The notes below the pieces were generated by a model. It was not told the origin of the DNA and did not search any database. It saw only the letters and a program-made list of their open reading frames with translations. The translations under genes and the position numbers were made by a program. A stretch of 64,000 nucleotides of DNA from Thalassolituus hydrocarboniclasticus (GTDB lineage Bacteria; Pseudomonadota; Gammaproteobacteria; Pseudomonadales; Oceanobacteraceae), in NCBI RefSeq assembly GCF_025345565.1, contig NZ_CP054475.1, positions 3,169,129 through 3,233,128 on the forward strand, given 5' to 3'. Positions within the stretch are counted from its first letter, which is position 1; each line of letters opens with the position of its first letter. Of this stretch, positions 9,633-18,526 are shown piece after piece.

Positions 9633-10226
9633 ATGAGCGCCGTAAACCAACAACAAAATTCAGATCTGGTCTGGGACCTGGAGAAAATCCACCAGCACCG
9701 GCGCGCCATGGATTTCGTTAAACAGTTTGAAAACCGCTTTTGTGTGTTTTCCGGCTCCGTACGTCAGCTGTACACCAACTACAGTATCTTCTTCCCCGAA
9801 GAAGCCAACCGTCAGATGGTTATTCTGCCCGACCCTTACGCCTTTCACGATACCTTCAGTCATCTGAATCCGGATGCTGTGCAATCAACCGGTCTGCATG
9901 TTATTCCCGGCAATCTGATCGGCAAAACCGGACTGTATCTGGTGATTTCGCATAAAGATAAAAACGTGCGCTCGGTACCGATTCCTTTTCAGGAGGGCAT
10001 CCGCCAGATTCTGCGCCGTTCCAATACCGAAGATCCGTTCCTGCCGGTACTGATGAAAGGCGATCTGCGCGAATTCAACGATCAGATGCCTTGCCTGCAC
10101 CTGAACCGTCTGCGCCTGAAAGAGCTGACTTCGCTGTCAGGCCTTGAGCGCGAAAGTATCCGCACCATCATTACCGACAAGCTGATGAAACTGTATCAGG
10201 AATCATCAGCCCTGAATCTGGCCTGA
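9633..10226 (+). CDS. Uncharacterised protein, 197 aa
   Basis: I do not recognise a family. It is a soluble-looking protein with no signal peptide or membrane segment, slightly basic in its C-terminal third, ending in a predicted helical region (RLKELTSLSGLERESIRTIITDKLMKLYQ). The start at 9633 is preferred over an ATG at 9624 because AGAGG is 9 nt upstream of the former and only about 1 nt from the latter. It has its own A+T-rich upstream region and is convergent with a dehydrogenase gene. A 7-bp hairpin GGCCTGA-TAA-TCAGGCC (10220-10236) overlaps the stop codon and may serve as a weak terminator. Confidence 0.7.
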   Translation: MSAVNQQQNSDLVWDLEKIHQHRRAMDFVKQFENRFCVFSGSVRQLYTNYSIFFPEEANRQMVILPDPYAFHDTFSHLNPDAVQSTGLHVIPGNLIGKTGLYLVISHKDKNVRSVPIPFQEGIRQILRRSNTEDPFLPVLMKGDLREFNDQMPCLHLNRLRLKELTSLSGLERESIRTIITDKLMKLYQESSALNLA

Positions 10227-10272
10227 TAATCAGGCCGCTTCCGACTCTCAATATTATCTGTAAGCCTTCCTG

Positions 10273-11100
10273 CTAGCCCTCTGCACGGTAGTAGCGACGA
10301 ATCAAACGGCTCAGCCCTTTGCGCCAGGCTTTTGGCTTGATGCCAAAGGTGTGAAACAGCCGGGTATTATCGGATACCGGCGTCCATACTGCCGGCATTA
10401 AACCGCCTTCCTGTGACTTCAGCTCCACCCCACTCAGGTCTTCATACTGTCCGGCTTCAGCCAGCAGCGCCTCGGCAAACGCATAAGAAGAAATCGGTTC
10501 CACACCGCAGAAATGATAAGTGCCCCACAGGTCATCGCAGCAAGCCGCCTGTTTCAGCATCGCCAGAATCACGTCGGCAATATCATCAGCCGGTGTCGGG
10601 CTGAATTTACGCTGCATATCAAGACTGAGGGTATGCTCGTCACGGATAGCCGTCAGCAAACGATTGGCGAAGTCATCGGCCATCAGTGAAAAGCCCTGAC
10701 CAATGCGCAGAATCAGATGACGGCGGTTATTGCGGGTCAGGGCCTCCAGCGCCAGTAAATCCAGCGCCAGCGGATGATCGGCATACTCCTCTTCATCTTC
10801 CTTAAAGGCTACATCCTGGCGGGCACGGAAGATCGCCGTGGACGACAGTAATACCACCGGAACATCCTGCTCTTCTGCCTGCTCCAGCCAGAACGGGATA
10901 TGGGCGTAATCATCGGGATGAAACAGTGATGGCACCAGAACAAAGAACGGCTTGCCAACGGCTGCCAGTGCCAGCCGCTCGCGGTTTTCCAGACCAATAC
11001 CTTTGTACATCAGATCCTGAGAGGCCAGAAGACGGGTAAGAAAATGCCCGACCGGGCGGTTAGCGCCAATGATAAAGCTGTGAAAACTGCTGATTGCCAA
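10273..11100 (-). CDS. NAD(P)-dependent SDR-family epimerase/reductase
   Basis: Protein of about 275 aa with an N-terminal Rossmann motif (FIIGANRPVG, residues about 7-16), a conserved Ser/Thr region (VVLLSSTAIF) and a later FCGVEPISSYAFAEALL segment typical of the RmlD/extended-SDR group. I see no clear YxxxK catalytic pair, so the reaction is uncertain; a regulatory or divergent sugar-nucleotide reductase is possible. The start is probably the TTG at 11100, or the ATT just before it, because AGGAG lies 7-10 nt upstream. The longer reading to 11193 has no such site and an unlikely N-terminus. It is divergent from the diguanylate cyclase gene. Confidence 0.7.
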   Translation of the reverse strand: MAISSFHSFIIGANRPVGHFLTRLLASQDLMYKGIGLENRERLALAAVGKPFFVLVPSLFHPDDYAHIPFWLEQAEEQDVPVVLLSSTAIFRARQDVAFKEDEEEYADHPLALDLLALEALTRNNRRHLILRIGQGFSLMADDFANRLLTAIRDEHTLSLDMQRKFSPTPADDIADVILAMLKQAACCDDLWGTYHFCGVEPISSYAFAEALLAEAGQYEDLSGVELKSQEGGLMPAVWTPVSDNTRLFHTFGIKPKAWRKGLSRLIRRYYRAEG

Positions 11101-11219
11101 AATGCCGTGTCTCCTGTGTGCTGGCCAGCCTCTGCTGACATTACAGCCTGCATAATACCCTGCAGCCGGGCTAATCACGACGTGCATTTGCACAGTCTGT
11201 CTATACTCAGAGGATATTA

Positions 11220-13061
11220 TTGTCTGTTGCGCTTATGTCTTTATCTTACCGGTTCATTGTTCTCACACTACTCCTCTCCTGTGCGGCCGCTGTCACAGCC
11301 AGCTATTCGTTCCATGAGCCTGACACTCAGGTTCAGCTGATGGCTCAGGTTTACCAGGCCTCAGAATTCTCCAGCCTGCAACAGGTTACGGGCATAAACG
11401 CCGATCTGTGGCAGGACATGCCGGCTGCCGGTATCAACCTTGGTTTCACCGATGAGCACATATGGGTGCGCATGCCACTGAATCAGCTGCCCTTTAATTA
11501 TCAGCAACACCCTTGGATTCTGGAGCTGGGATATCCGCTGCTCGACCATATCGAGCTTTATATTATGCATGGTGATGTTGTGCTGCTGCACACCGATGCC
11601 GGCAACAACCTGCCCTATTCCGCCCGCCCCCTCGCCGTTCCTGAATTTGCCTTCCCCGTGCCGCCGCTCAGTCAGGCACAATGGCTGTATCTGTACGTGC
11701 ATTCAGAATCATCGGTGCAGATCCCCATCCGCGCATTTACTGAACAGAGCTACTGGCAGCAACGGGTCGGCGAAGTTACCTTTGACGCGGCATTTCACGC
11801 AATTCTGTTCAGTATGCTGGCTTATAACCTGCTGATTTTTTTACTGAGCCGTGATCTGATTTTCTTCCTTTATTCGCTCAGCATCGGTGCCTTTTCGATG
11901 ATGATGGCCGCTCTGCATGGCTGGACTTATGCACTGCTGTGGCCAGAGTATCCACAGCTGAATGATCTGGCGATTTTGCTCAGCCTCGCTCTGTCTGAGG
12001 CTTTTCTTGCACTGTTCGGGGTGTCATTCCTGCGTCTGCGCAAACTGCATCCCCGTGCTTTCATGCTGTACAGCAGCTACGTGGTCAGTGCCCTTATCTT
12101 TGCCGTACTGGCTTTCTATCTGCCGTACCACACCATGATCCGTCTGCTTACAGGCCAGGCTGTACTGATGAGCCTGTCAGCGCTGGCTCTGGGCCAGCTG
12201 CTCTGGTGGCAAACCCGTTCACGGGATGTGTTTCTGTTTTTTCTTGCCGCCTTCTCACTTCTGGTCGGGCTCTTCCTGTATGCGATGCAAAAATTTGGCT
12301 TGATTCCGGTCAATGTGGTCACCGAGCATGCCGCCGAACTGGGCAGCATTATATTGGTTGTGCTGCTGGCACTGAGTATGGCCGAGCGCCATAACCGCGA
12401 ACGTCAGGCACGGTTAGCGGCTCAGGATGTCATCATCAATATGCAGCGCGAAGCCAATGCCGTGCTGGATCAGAAGGTTCGTGAACGTACAGAAGATCTG
12501 GAGCTGCTGAACCAGCGCCTTAGGGAAGAGTCCACCACCGACGCCCTGACCCGGGTGCGTAACCGGCGCTGCTTTGATCAGCACTTTTATACCCTTTGCC
12601 AGGAAGCCTTTCGCCAACAGACCCCACTGGCTCTGTTACTGGTGGATATTGATCACTTCAAACAATTCAATGACAACTATGGCCATCAGCTCGGTGATAC
12701 CGTTCTGCACAATGTCGCCCAAACCATGCAGTCAACCGTAAAACGTCCACAGGATAGTGTTTACCGTTATGGTGGCGAAGAGTTTGCCATTCTGCTGCCC
12801 AATACAGCCGAAGCAGGGGCGATGATGATCGCCGAACAGATATGCCTGAAGATCCGCCAGCTGAGCATCGAACACGAAGGTGAGTCGTTAAGTGTTACGG
12901 TCAGTATTGGTCTTTGTGCAGCGATTCCCTTTGCCCGTGATCAGGAAAATGAACTGTACAAGCTGGCCGACACAGCACTCTATCAGGCCAAAGAGCAAGG
13001 CCGGAACCGCTGCTGCGCCATGCCATTCCCACGACAACACAACCAGAAAAAAAATGGCTGA
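11220..13061 (+). CDS. 7TMR-DISM diguanylate cyclase
   Basis: Membrane sensor of 613 aa that would make cyclic di-GMP. Order: signal segment (about 10-26), periplasmic 7TMR-DISMED2 sensory domain (about 30-180), seven membrane helices (about 190-390), a coiled coil (390-435) and a GGDEF domain. The active site is intact (YRYGGEEF, about 516-523), and the product-inhibition I-site RPQD lies exactly five residues before GGEEF, so feedback inhibition is expected. It starts with TTG at 11220 after AGAGG; an ATG at 11235 is an alternative. The last residues (HNQKKNG) are encoded by the first unit of a tandem repeat, where an A8 tract decides the stop (see findings). Confidence 0.93.
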   Translation: MSVALMSLSYRFIVLTLLLSCAAAVTASYSFHEPDTQVQLMAQVYQASEFSSLQQVTGINADLWQDMPAAGINLGFTDEHIWVRMPLNQLPFNYQQHPWILELGYPLLDHIELYIMHGDVVLLHTDAGNNLPYSARPLAVPEFAFPVPPLSQAQWLYLYVHSESSVQIPIRAFTEQSYWQQRVGEVTFDAAFHAILFSMLAYNLLIFLLSRDLIFFLYSLSIGAFSMMMAALHGWTYALLWPEYPQLNDLAILLSLALSEAFLALFGVSFLRLRKLHPRAFMLYSSYVVSALIFAVLAFYLPYHTMIRLLTGQAVLMSLSALALGQLLWWQTRSRDVFLFFLAAFSLLVGLFLYAMQKFGLIPVNVVTEHAAELGSIILVVLLALSMAERHNRERQARLAAQDVIINMQREANAVLDQKVRERTEDLELLNQRLREESTTDALTRVRNRRCFDQHFYTLCQEAFRQQTPLALLLVDIDHFKQFNDNYGHQLGDTVLHNVAQTMQSTVKRPQDSVYRYGGEEFAILLPNTAEAGAMMIAEQICLKIRQLSIEHEGESLSVTVSIGLCAAIPFARDQENELYKLADTALYQAKEQGRNRCCAMPFPRQHNQKKNG

Positions 13062-13257
13062 ATGGCGGGCCTTTCCTTCCTTATCACACAAACACAACCA
13101 GAAAAAAATGGCTGAATGGCGGGCCTTTCCTTCAGTATCACACAAACACAACCGGAAAAAATGGCTGAATAGCCAGGCCTTTCCTTCCGTTTCGCACACA
13201 GCGACAACCTGCACAAAAGCGGCTGAATTGTCTGGCTTTTCCTTCTGCTGCACCCGC
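13039..13257 (+). repeat. Four-copy ~55-bp tandem repeat with shrinking poly-A tracts
   Basis: Units begin at about 13039, 13094, 13148 and 13204, so the periods are 55, 54 and 56 bp. Each unit runs ACAACC-(purine)G-A(n)-TGGCTGAAT...GGCCTTTCCTTC...CACAC. The first three are nearly identical, with A tracts of 8 (13047-13054), 7 (13102-13108) and 6 (13156-13161); the fourth is diverged. No spacers separate the units, so it is not a CRISPR array. On the plus strand one frame stays open through all four units to a TAA at 13258-13260 and encodes an 18-residue peptide repeat (core AFPSVSH). The array overlaps the end of the diguanylate cyclase gene and precedes fadL. Confidence 0.9.
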
Positions 13258-13347
13258 TAAACTCAATTTCAGTTTGGCAATCCCTCCTCATTTATGTACC
13301 TTAGTCCCGATATTAGGTGTTAATAAAAATACAGGATGGAGACCAAC

Positions 13348-14733
13348 ATGAAACGCCAACCCCTTGCCAAAACCATCGCGGCTGTCAGCGCCGGCCTGAG
13401 TGCCCTGCTGATCAACAGCCCGGTATCCGCCCAGGGTTACTATGTCGATGAACAATCTGCCCTGCGTCTGGGGGATGCTTTCTCCGGTGGTGCGGCCTCG
13501 GCCAGTGATGCTTCTGCCGCTTACTACAGCCCGGCGGCGATGCTGCTGGTGCGTGATGAGCTGGCCATTAACCTGGCCGCCATCTCTGTCCGCTCCGAAC
13601 TGAACGGCAGCGCCGAGACCGGTGATGGCAGTGTTCCGATCAACGGTGACGACGCCGAAGCCGACAATTTCGACTTCCTGCCAACGCTGTATTTTGTCCG
13701 TAATCTGAGCGAAGGCTTTTCTGCCGGTGCTTTTATTAACGCGCCGTACGCCACCGGCACCGATTTTGGTGATGACTCCATCGCCCGTTATCAGACCACC
13801 GAGAGCGAGATCACCGGTATCGATGCCGGCCTGTCACTGGCTTTCCGGGTACACGAAAAAGTCAGCATTGGCGGCAGCATCATCGCCCAGTATATGAATG
13901 CCAAAACCGCGGTTGCGATAAATACGGCAGCACTGTGTTTAGGTGCTGAAGCAGCCGGTGATCTGGGTCCTTACACCTGCAGTGGCCTGGGCATTGACCC
14001 TGCAGAGCTGGGCAACAACACCTACGACGGCAGCTTCGTGATGGAAGGTCACAACACCGCCTTCGGTTTCAGTCTGGGTACGCTGGTTGAGTTCACCCCC
14101 AGCAGCCGTCTGGGCCTGAACTACCGCACCCGTATCGCCCATGAGCTGACCGGTAGTGCAACGGTGGAATTCCCGGCCGCCGCTTCAGGATTCACCGGTC
14201 TGGCAGGTCTTGATAACACCAAAGCCGATGGCCGTGTGCAGTTTGTCACGCCGGAAAGTGCCAATATCAGTTACTTCCATCAGCTCGGCGACCTGTCGCT
14301 GCAGGCGGATGCCTCCTGGACCAAATGGTCGCGCTTTGACAAGCTGCAGGTGGAAAGTAATAACAGCACCGTCGCTGCCCTGGCCGCTGAGCCACAGGTT
14401 TACGACTGGAGCGAGTCCCAGCGCTTTGCTCTGGGGGCGAACTACAAACTGAGCCCACAGCTGACACTGCGTGGTGGTTTTGCTCTGGACATGACGCCGA
14501 TCGACAAAGACAAAACCAAGATCGACTTTGCCTTTGACGACTACAAAGCCATCTCTCTGGGTATGAGCTACGTACTGACCGAAGCCATGACTCTGGATGT
14601 AGGCTATCAGCACACCATGACGCAGAAGCGTGATATTGATCAGAACGATCTGCTGACCGCCGGTGCCCGTCTGCACGGTGAGGTCACAACCGAAGTGAAC
14701 TCCTTCGCTGCCGGTCTGCGCTGGGCACTGTAA
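13348..14733 (+). CDS. FadL/OmpP1/TodX-family outer-membrane transporter
   Basis: A 461-aa beta-barrel for uptake of long-chain fatty acids or other hydrophobic compounds. A signal peptide (ending SPVSA|QG) is followed by the family's N-terminal hatch signature, seen here as LGDAFSGGAASASDASAAYY and then SPAAM. The C-terminus ends in an aromatic/hydrophobic barrel signal (AAGLRWAL). The start at 13348 has GGAG 6 nt upstream and is preferred over the ATG at 13336. It stands alone between the tandem repeat and its own terminator at 14756. The acyl-CoA dehydrogenases and lipase elsewhere in the window suggest a fatty-acid or alkane lifestyle. Confidence 0.92.
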   Translation: MKRQPLAKTIAAVSAGLSALLINSPVSAQGYYVDEQSALRLGDAFSGGAASASDASAAYYSPAAMLLVRDELAINLAAISVRSELNGSAETGDGSVPINGDDAEADNFDFLPTLYFVRNLSEGFSAGAFINAPYATGTDFGDDSIARYQTTESEITGIDAGLSLAFRVHEKVSIGGSIIAQYMNAKTAVAINTAALCLGAEAAGDLGPYTCSGLGIDPAELGNNTYDGSFVMEGHNTAFGFSLGTLVEFTPSSRLGLNYRTRIAHELTGSATVEFPAAASGFTGLAGLDNTKADGRVQFVTPESANISYFHQLGDLSLQADASWTKWSRFDKLQVESNNSTVAALAAEPQVYDWSESQRFALGANYKLSPQLTLRGGFALDMTPIDKDKTKIDFAFDDYKAISLGMSYVLTEAMTLDVGYQHTMTQKRDIDQNDLLTAGARLHGEVTTEVNSFAAGLRWAL

Positions 14734-14755
14734 GCCTGAGCTGCTGCAATCTGAA

Positions 14756-14779
14756 ACGGGCGCCTGGCGCCCGTTTTTT
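14756..14779 (+). terminator. Rho-independent terminator after fadL-type gene
   Basis: Stem ACGGGCGC (14756-14763), loop CTG, stem GCGCCCGT (14767-14774), then a run of six T. It begins 23 bp after the stop. Confidence 0.92.
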
Positions 14780-14867
14780 ATGCCTGCCTGAACGTCACCC
14801 GCTTGGGCCGGACACCATCCTTGGTTATGCTGAGCCTTCATCACTACCCGCCGACAGCGAAACCATC

Positions 14868-15737
14868 ATGTCACTCCCTGCTCTGTTACACAGCCTGCTG
14901 CTGCAGCCCGTTGCCAATAACAATGGTCTGATCCTGCCCTTCCGCACCCGCATGCCACAAAGCCTGCGCCGGGTGCCTTTTGCCGAGCCTTGTCTGATGC
15001 TGATACTGCAGGGCGAAAAACAGCTGCAACCGGCTCCCGGCCAGCCGCTGAATCTGCCTGCCGGACAAATGCTGCTGATTCCGGCTGGCTGTGAGCTTAC
15101 CTTTACCAATCAGCCCGATGAGCATTGCCGGTATCTGGCCTGGGTGATCAGTCTGCCGGCGGATGACCTACTGCCACTGGGACGCGGCCCGGTGCGCCGT
15201 GAATTGCAGCATTTCAGCTCAGACCCGCTGCTGCTGACCCTGATGCAACAGTGGCTGCAGATACAGCCGCAACTGTCGGACCCACAACAACTGCTGCAGG
15301 CGCGGCGGCGTGAAATCACTCTGCGTTTGCTTGAGCTGGGCTACAGCGCAGAACTGCGCAGTGGTCTGCAGCAACATTTCAGCCGCCGCGTACAGGCGGT
15401 GGTCAGTGAAGACCTGAGCCACGACTGGCAAATAAGCGATGTGTGCCAGCGTCTGGCGGTCAGTGAATCGACCCTCAGACGTAAGCTGTCCGACGAGCAG
15501 CACAGCTTCCGCGACCTGCTCAGCCAGCTGCGGCTGGTGCAGGGCCTGAATCTGCTGCAAACCAGCAGCCTCAGTGTCCAGCAGGTCGCTGACGCCTGTG
15601 GCTACCGTTCAGCATCGCGTTTCAGTGAGCGTTTCCGTGAACGCTTTGGTACCAGCCCGGCCGAGTTGCGCCACAGCCAGACGGCTGACACTATAATCCG
15701 GCAAACGACGGTTTCAGGCTCAACCTTGACCGTTTGA
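14868..15737 (+). CDS. AraC-family transcriptional regulator
   Basis: A 289-aa regulator with an N-terminal cupin-like effector domain (about residues 20-110, including PFAEPCLMLILQGEKQL and LPAGQMLLIPAG) and a C-terminal double helix-turn-helix of the AraC/XylS type (about 185-275; WQISDVCQRLAVSESTLRRK and VQQVADACGYRSASRFSERF). The N-terminal pattern is that of regulators with an AraC_N/cupin_6 type domain. It lies between fadL and a PEBP gene; the latter begins 66 bp downstream on the same strand and is a possible target or cotranscript. Confidence 0.9.
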   Translation: MSLPALLHSLLLQPVANNNGLILPFRTRMPQSLRRVPFAEPCLMLILQGEKQLQPAPGQPLNLPAGQMLLIPAGCELTFTNQPDEHCRYLAWVISLPADDLLPLGRGPVRRELQHFSSDPLLLTLMQQWLQIQPQLSDPQQLLQARRREITLRLLELGYSAELRSGLQQHFSRRVQAVVSEDLSHDWQISDVCQRLAVSESTLRRKLSDEQHSFRDLLSQLRLVQGLNLLQTSSLSVQQVADACGYRSASRFSERFRERFGTSPAELRHSQTADTIIRQTTVSGSTLTV

Positions 15738-15803
15738 GGCGAACCACAGCCTCACCTCTGACGTAAGCTGTGAAGCATCCAAACAGACTCAAAGGAGATA
15801 ACG

Positions 15804-16346
15804 ATGAAGCCGATATTAATACTGCTGTCCGCCGCCACCCTCTGGAGCCAGGGCGCTCTGGCCGAATTCCGGGTACAGAGCAGCGACATCAGCAACGGCA
15901 AGCCGATGCCCAAAGCACAGGAATTCAATGGTTTTGGCTGTGAAGGCAGCAATCTGTCACCACAGCTGAGCTGGAGCGGAGCCCCAGAGGGCACCAAAAG
16001 TTTTGCCATTACCGCCTATGATCCGGATGCCCCGACCGGCAGCGGCTGGTGGCACTGGCTGGCGTTTAATATTCCGGCGGATGTCACCAGTCTGAAAACC
16101 GGTGCCAGTGGCAATACCATGCCAGAAGGCAGCACCGAAAGCCGTACCGATTACGGCGTCCCTGGTTTTGGTGGAGCCTGCCCGCCCAAAGGCGATAAAG
16201 CTCACCGTTATCAATTTACCGTATTTGCTTTAAACACAGACAAGCTGGATCTGGCCCCGGACAGCTCCGGTGCACTGGTTGGTTATTACCTTAATGGCCA
16301 TGCGCTGGCCAAGACCACGCTGGAAGCGCTGTACCAGCGTCCGTAA
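15804..16346 (+). CDS. YbhB/YbcL-family (PEBP/Raf-kinase-inhibitor-like) secreted protein
   Basis: A 180-aa protein with a signal peptide (MKPILILLSAATLWSQGALA). It has the PEBP core motif YDPDAPTGSGWWHWLAFNI and the downstream PGFGGACPPKGDKAHRYQF block that form the ligand-binding pocket. Bacterial members are of unsettled function, with phospholipid or small anion binding suggested. AAAGGAG precedes the ATG with good spacing. A 10-bp hairpin follows the stop. Confidence 0.9.
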   Translation: MKPILILLSAATLWSQGALAEFRVQSSDISNGKPMPKAQEFNGFGCEGSNLSPQLSWSGAPEGTKSFAITAYDPDAPTGSGWWHWLAFNIPADVTSLKTGASGNTMPEGSTESRTDYGVPGFGGACPPKGDKAHRYQFTVFALNTDKLDLAPDSSGALVGYYLNGHALAKTTLEALYQRP

Positions 16347-16354
16347 GCGCACAC

Positions 16355-16380
16355 AACCTGCCGCTGAGCGGCGGCAGGTT
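16355..16380. terminator. Hairpin between convergent genes
   Basis: AACCTGCCGC (16355-16364), loop TGAGCG, GCGGCAGGTT (16371-16380), a perfect 10-bp stem. It lies between the convergent PEBP gene and the 123-aa ORF, where a two-way terminator is expected, but there is no strong T-run on either strand. Confidence 0.5.
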
Positions 16381-16391
16381 CACAGCTGTTT

Positions 16392-16763
16392 TCAATGAGC
16401 CAGCGATAAACGGGCGATTTCATTGCGGTTACGCAAAGCATCCTCTTTGCTGCTGAACAGCTGCACATCGTTCAGGGTAATTAACAGCACAAAGCCGCCC
16501 GCCAGCCCGACATAACCGGCACGGTATTCAAGCACGAACCGCCCTTCTTCTGACGGCAAACTCAATGGCAGCGCCACGCTGGCAATCAGGCCATTACCCA
16601 GCGCATCACCGACCTGCTGCGGCGTACGGTACAAACTCAGGCAATCCGTGGCTATCACCAGAGCGGCGCCATTAATCAGGCTGATTACATCCACAGCAAC
16701 AGCATTATTCAGCTGTGCGGGCACAACAGATGTGATCAGATCAGAGGAATTTTCTATCAGCAT
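16392..16763 (-). CDS. Uncharacterised protein, 123 aa
   Basis: No family recognised. The protein is acidic to neutral and rich in Leu/Val/Ala, with a hydrophobic patch (YRAGYVGLAGGFVLLITL, about residues 75-92) that could be buried or a single membrane segment. No signal peptide. The start at 16763 is chosen because GAGGTAGGTTAC precedes it; the frame remains open to 16820 without another good site. It is divergent from the chemoreceptor gene (140 bp between starts), so a role in chemotaxis signalling is conceivable but unsupported. Confidence 0.65.
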   Translation of the reverse strand: MLIENSSDLITSVVPAQLNNAVAVDVISLINGAALVIATDCLSLYRTPQQVGDALGNGLIASVALPLSLPSEEGRFVLEYRAGYVGLAGGFVLLITLNDVQLFSSKEDALRNRNEIARLSLAH

Positions 16764-16902
16764 GTAACCTACCTCGTTGCAGAGCCCGCAGTGTAACCCA
16801 GTCGGACTAAAGGATTGCAAAAAGAAACATTTCTAATCAGACGATTATCAGGCGCCGTCTATACTGCGCCTTATCCGACTAAATTACTCAGGAAGCCTTT
16901 TA

Positions 16903-18525
16903 ATGCTGCGAAGTATCCGCATTGCCCGCCGTTCTGTACTCTTTTTCGGGCTGCTCGGCCTGATCACCCTGTTACTCGGTTTATTTGCCATCAGTCAGCT
17001 GAACAACCTGAATACCCGTGTAAACGAACTCGGAACCCAGCGTCTGCCGCAGGTTGCCACCATTGGCAATATGAACCGGGATTTTCTTTATACCCGTATG
17101 TATGCGCTCAGCTATGTTCTGGCCAGCGATCAGACCGGGCGCAATAACGCTGAAGCCGCACTGGAAAAAGTGACCCGTTCCTACAGTGAATCCCAGACTC
17201 ATATGCAGCAGATTGCCGTTGCTGCCAAAGCCAAAGCTCTGCTGCAGGACATTGCCCAGGAGAAGTCTGAATATGATCGCCTGATGCGTGAATGGCTTAA
17301 CCTCTACGCCCGTAACGATATCAGTGCTGCCGAAGCACTGCGCGATAAGAAAGTTTCTCCTCTGGCCCTGAAAATCACCCGCCAGCTGGACGAGCTGGCA
17401 ACCTATGAAGGCAATGCCGCCAGACTCACCGTTACAGAAACAGAAGCAACCAGCAAACAGTCGGTTATCAGTATTGTGATTGCTATTGTCGTAGCCGTTG
17501 CCGCGGTAATCGGCCTCGCTGTTATTTTCAGCCGCAGCATTGTTATGCCACTGCAAAAAGCTGTTAGCGTTGCCCAGCGGGTAGCAACCGGCGATCTCAG
17601 CCAGCCAATTGAAGACCAGGGTAAAGACGAAGCCGCGGATATGATGGCGGCGCTGCACACAATGCAGCTGCAGCTGCGCGAAACCATTAACCGCATTGCG
17701 GACTCATCACAGCAACTGTCCACCACCTCGGAAGAACTCAGCGTGGTAACCAGTGAATCCAGTGAAATTGTCCATCAGCAAAGTGAGCAACTGGAACAGG
17801 CGGCAACAGCAGTCAACGAGCTGACTGTCGCCGTGGATGAAGTGGCCAACAGTGCCAGTACCACGTCATCCAATTCCGAACAGGTCAATGACAAGGCCCG
17901 CCAGGGTCAGAATAAACTGGACGAAACCATCCGCACTATCGACCAGCTGGCGGGTGAGATCAGCAATACCGCTGATGGCATTTCGGCACTGGCAGGTAAC
18001 GTAAAAGACATTGGCCAGGTGATTGATGTTATCCGTGCCATCGCTGAACAGACTAATTTGCTGGCACTGAATGCCGCCATTGAAGCGGCCCGTGCCGGAG
18101 AGTCAGGCCGGGGCTTTGCTGTGGTCGCCGATGAAGTCCGGGCACTGGCACACCGTACCCAGGAGTCCACCAAAGAAATTGAGCGCATGATCCAGACCGT
18201 TCAGACGGCCACCGATGGTGCGGTCGTTAATATGGAAAACAGCAACCGCTGGGCCATGAGCACTCTGAAAATGGCAAATGAAGCAGGTACTGCACTGAGT
18301 GAAATTACCGGTCTGATCGGTCATATCAACGAGCAGAACCTGAACATCGCCAGTGCTGCCGAAGAACAGGCAATGGTTGCCCGTGAAGTGGATAAAAATC
18401 TGGTCGCCATTCGCGATCTGTCTTTCCAGACATCCGCCGGGGCTAACCAGACCAATGCATCCAGCCAGGAGCTGGCGCGGCTGGCCGAACAGCTGAACTC
18501 ACTGCTGTTAAAATTCCGCCTGTAA
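16903..18525 (+). CDS. Methyl-accepting chemotaxis protein
   Basis: Inner-membrane chemoreceptor of 540 aa. TM1 spans about 11-31, a four-helix-bundle-like periplasmic sensor about 32-187, TM2 about 188-210, HAMP about 211-262 and the cytoplasmic signalling domain from about 290 to the end. The highly conserved hairpin tip is present ([20 protein letters not shown], then [18 protein letters not shown]). There is no C-terminal NWxxF-type CheR-tethering pentapeptide. The ligand cannot be told from sequence. Its stop is only 1 nt from the stop of the convergent small gene. Confidence 0.95.
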   Translation: MLRSIRIARRSVLFFGLLGLITLLLGLFAISQLNNLNTRVNELGTQRLPQVATIGNMNRDFLYTRMYALSYVLASDQTGRNNAEAALEKVTRSYSESQTHMQQIAVAAKAKALLQDIAQEKSEYDRLMREWLNLYARNDISAAEALRDKKVSPLALKITRQLDELATYEGNAARLTVTETEATSKQSVISIVIAIVVAVAAVIGLAVIFSRSIVMPLQKAVSVAQRVATGDLSQPIEDQGKDEAADMMAALHTMQLQLRETINRIADSSQQLSTTSEELSVVTSESSEIVHQQSEQLEQAATAVNELTVAVDEVANSASTTSSNSEQVNDKARQGQNKLDETIRTIDQLAGEISNTADGISALAGNVKDIGQVIDVIRAIAEQTNLLALNAAIEAARAGESGRGFAVVADEVRALAHRTQESTKEIERMIQTVQTATDGAVVNMENSNRWAMSTLKMANEAGTALSEITGLIGHINEQNLNIASAAEEQAMVAREVDKNLVAIRDLSFQTSAGANQTNASSQELARLAEQLNSLLLKFRL

Positions 18526-18526
18526 A

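Noticed and set aside
12888..13253. Minus-strand frame through the 55-bp repeats (121 codons)
   Set aside because: Not claimed as a gene: it overlaps the GGDEF-coding end antisense, has no ribosome site and starts inside the repeat; noted only as an alternative reading of the repeat.
13039..13257. CRISPR array
   Set aside because: Units abut directly without unique spacers and differ in length and sequence; no cas genes.
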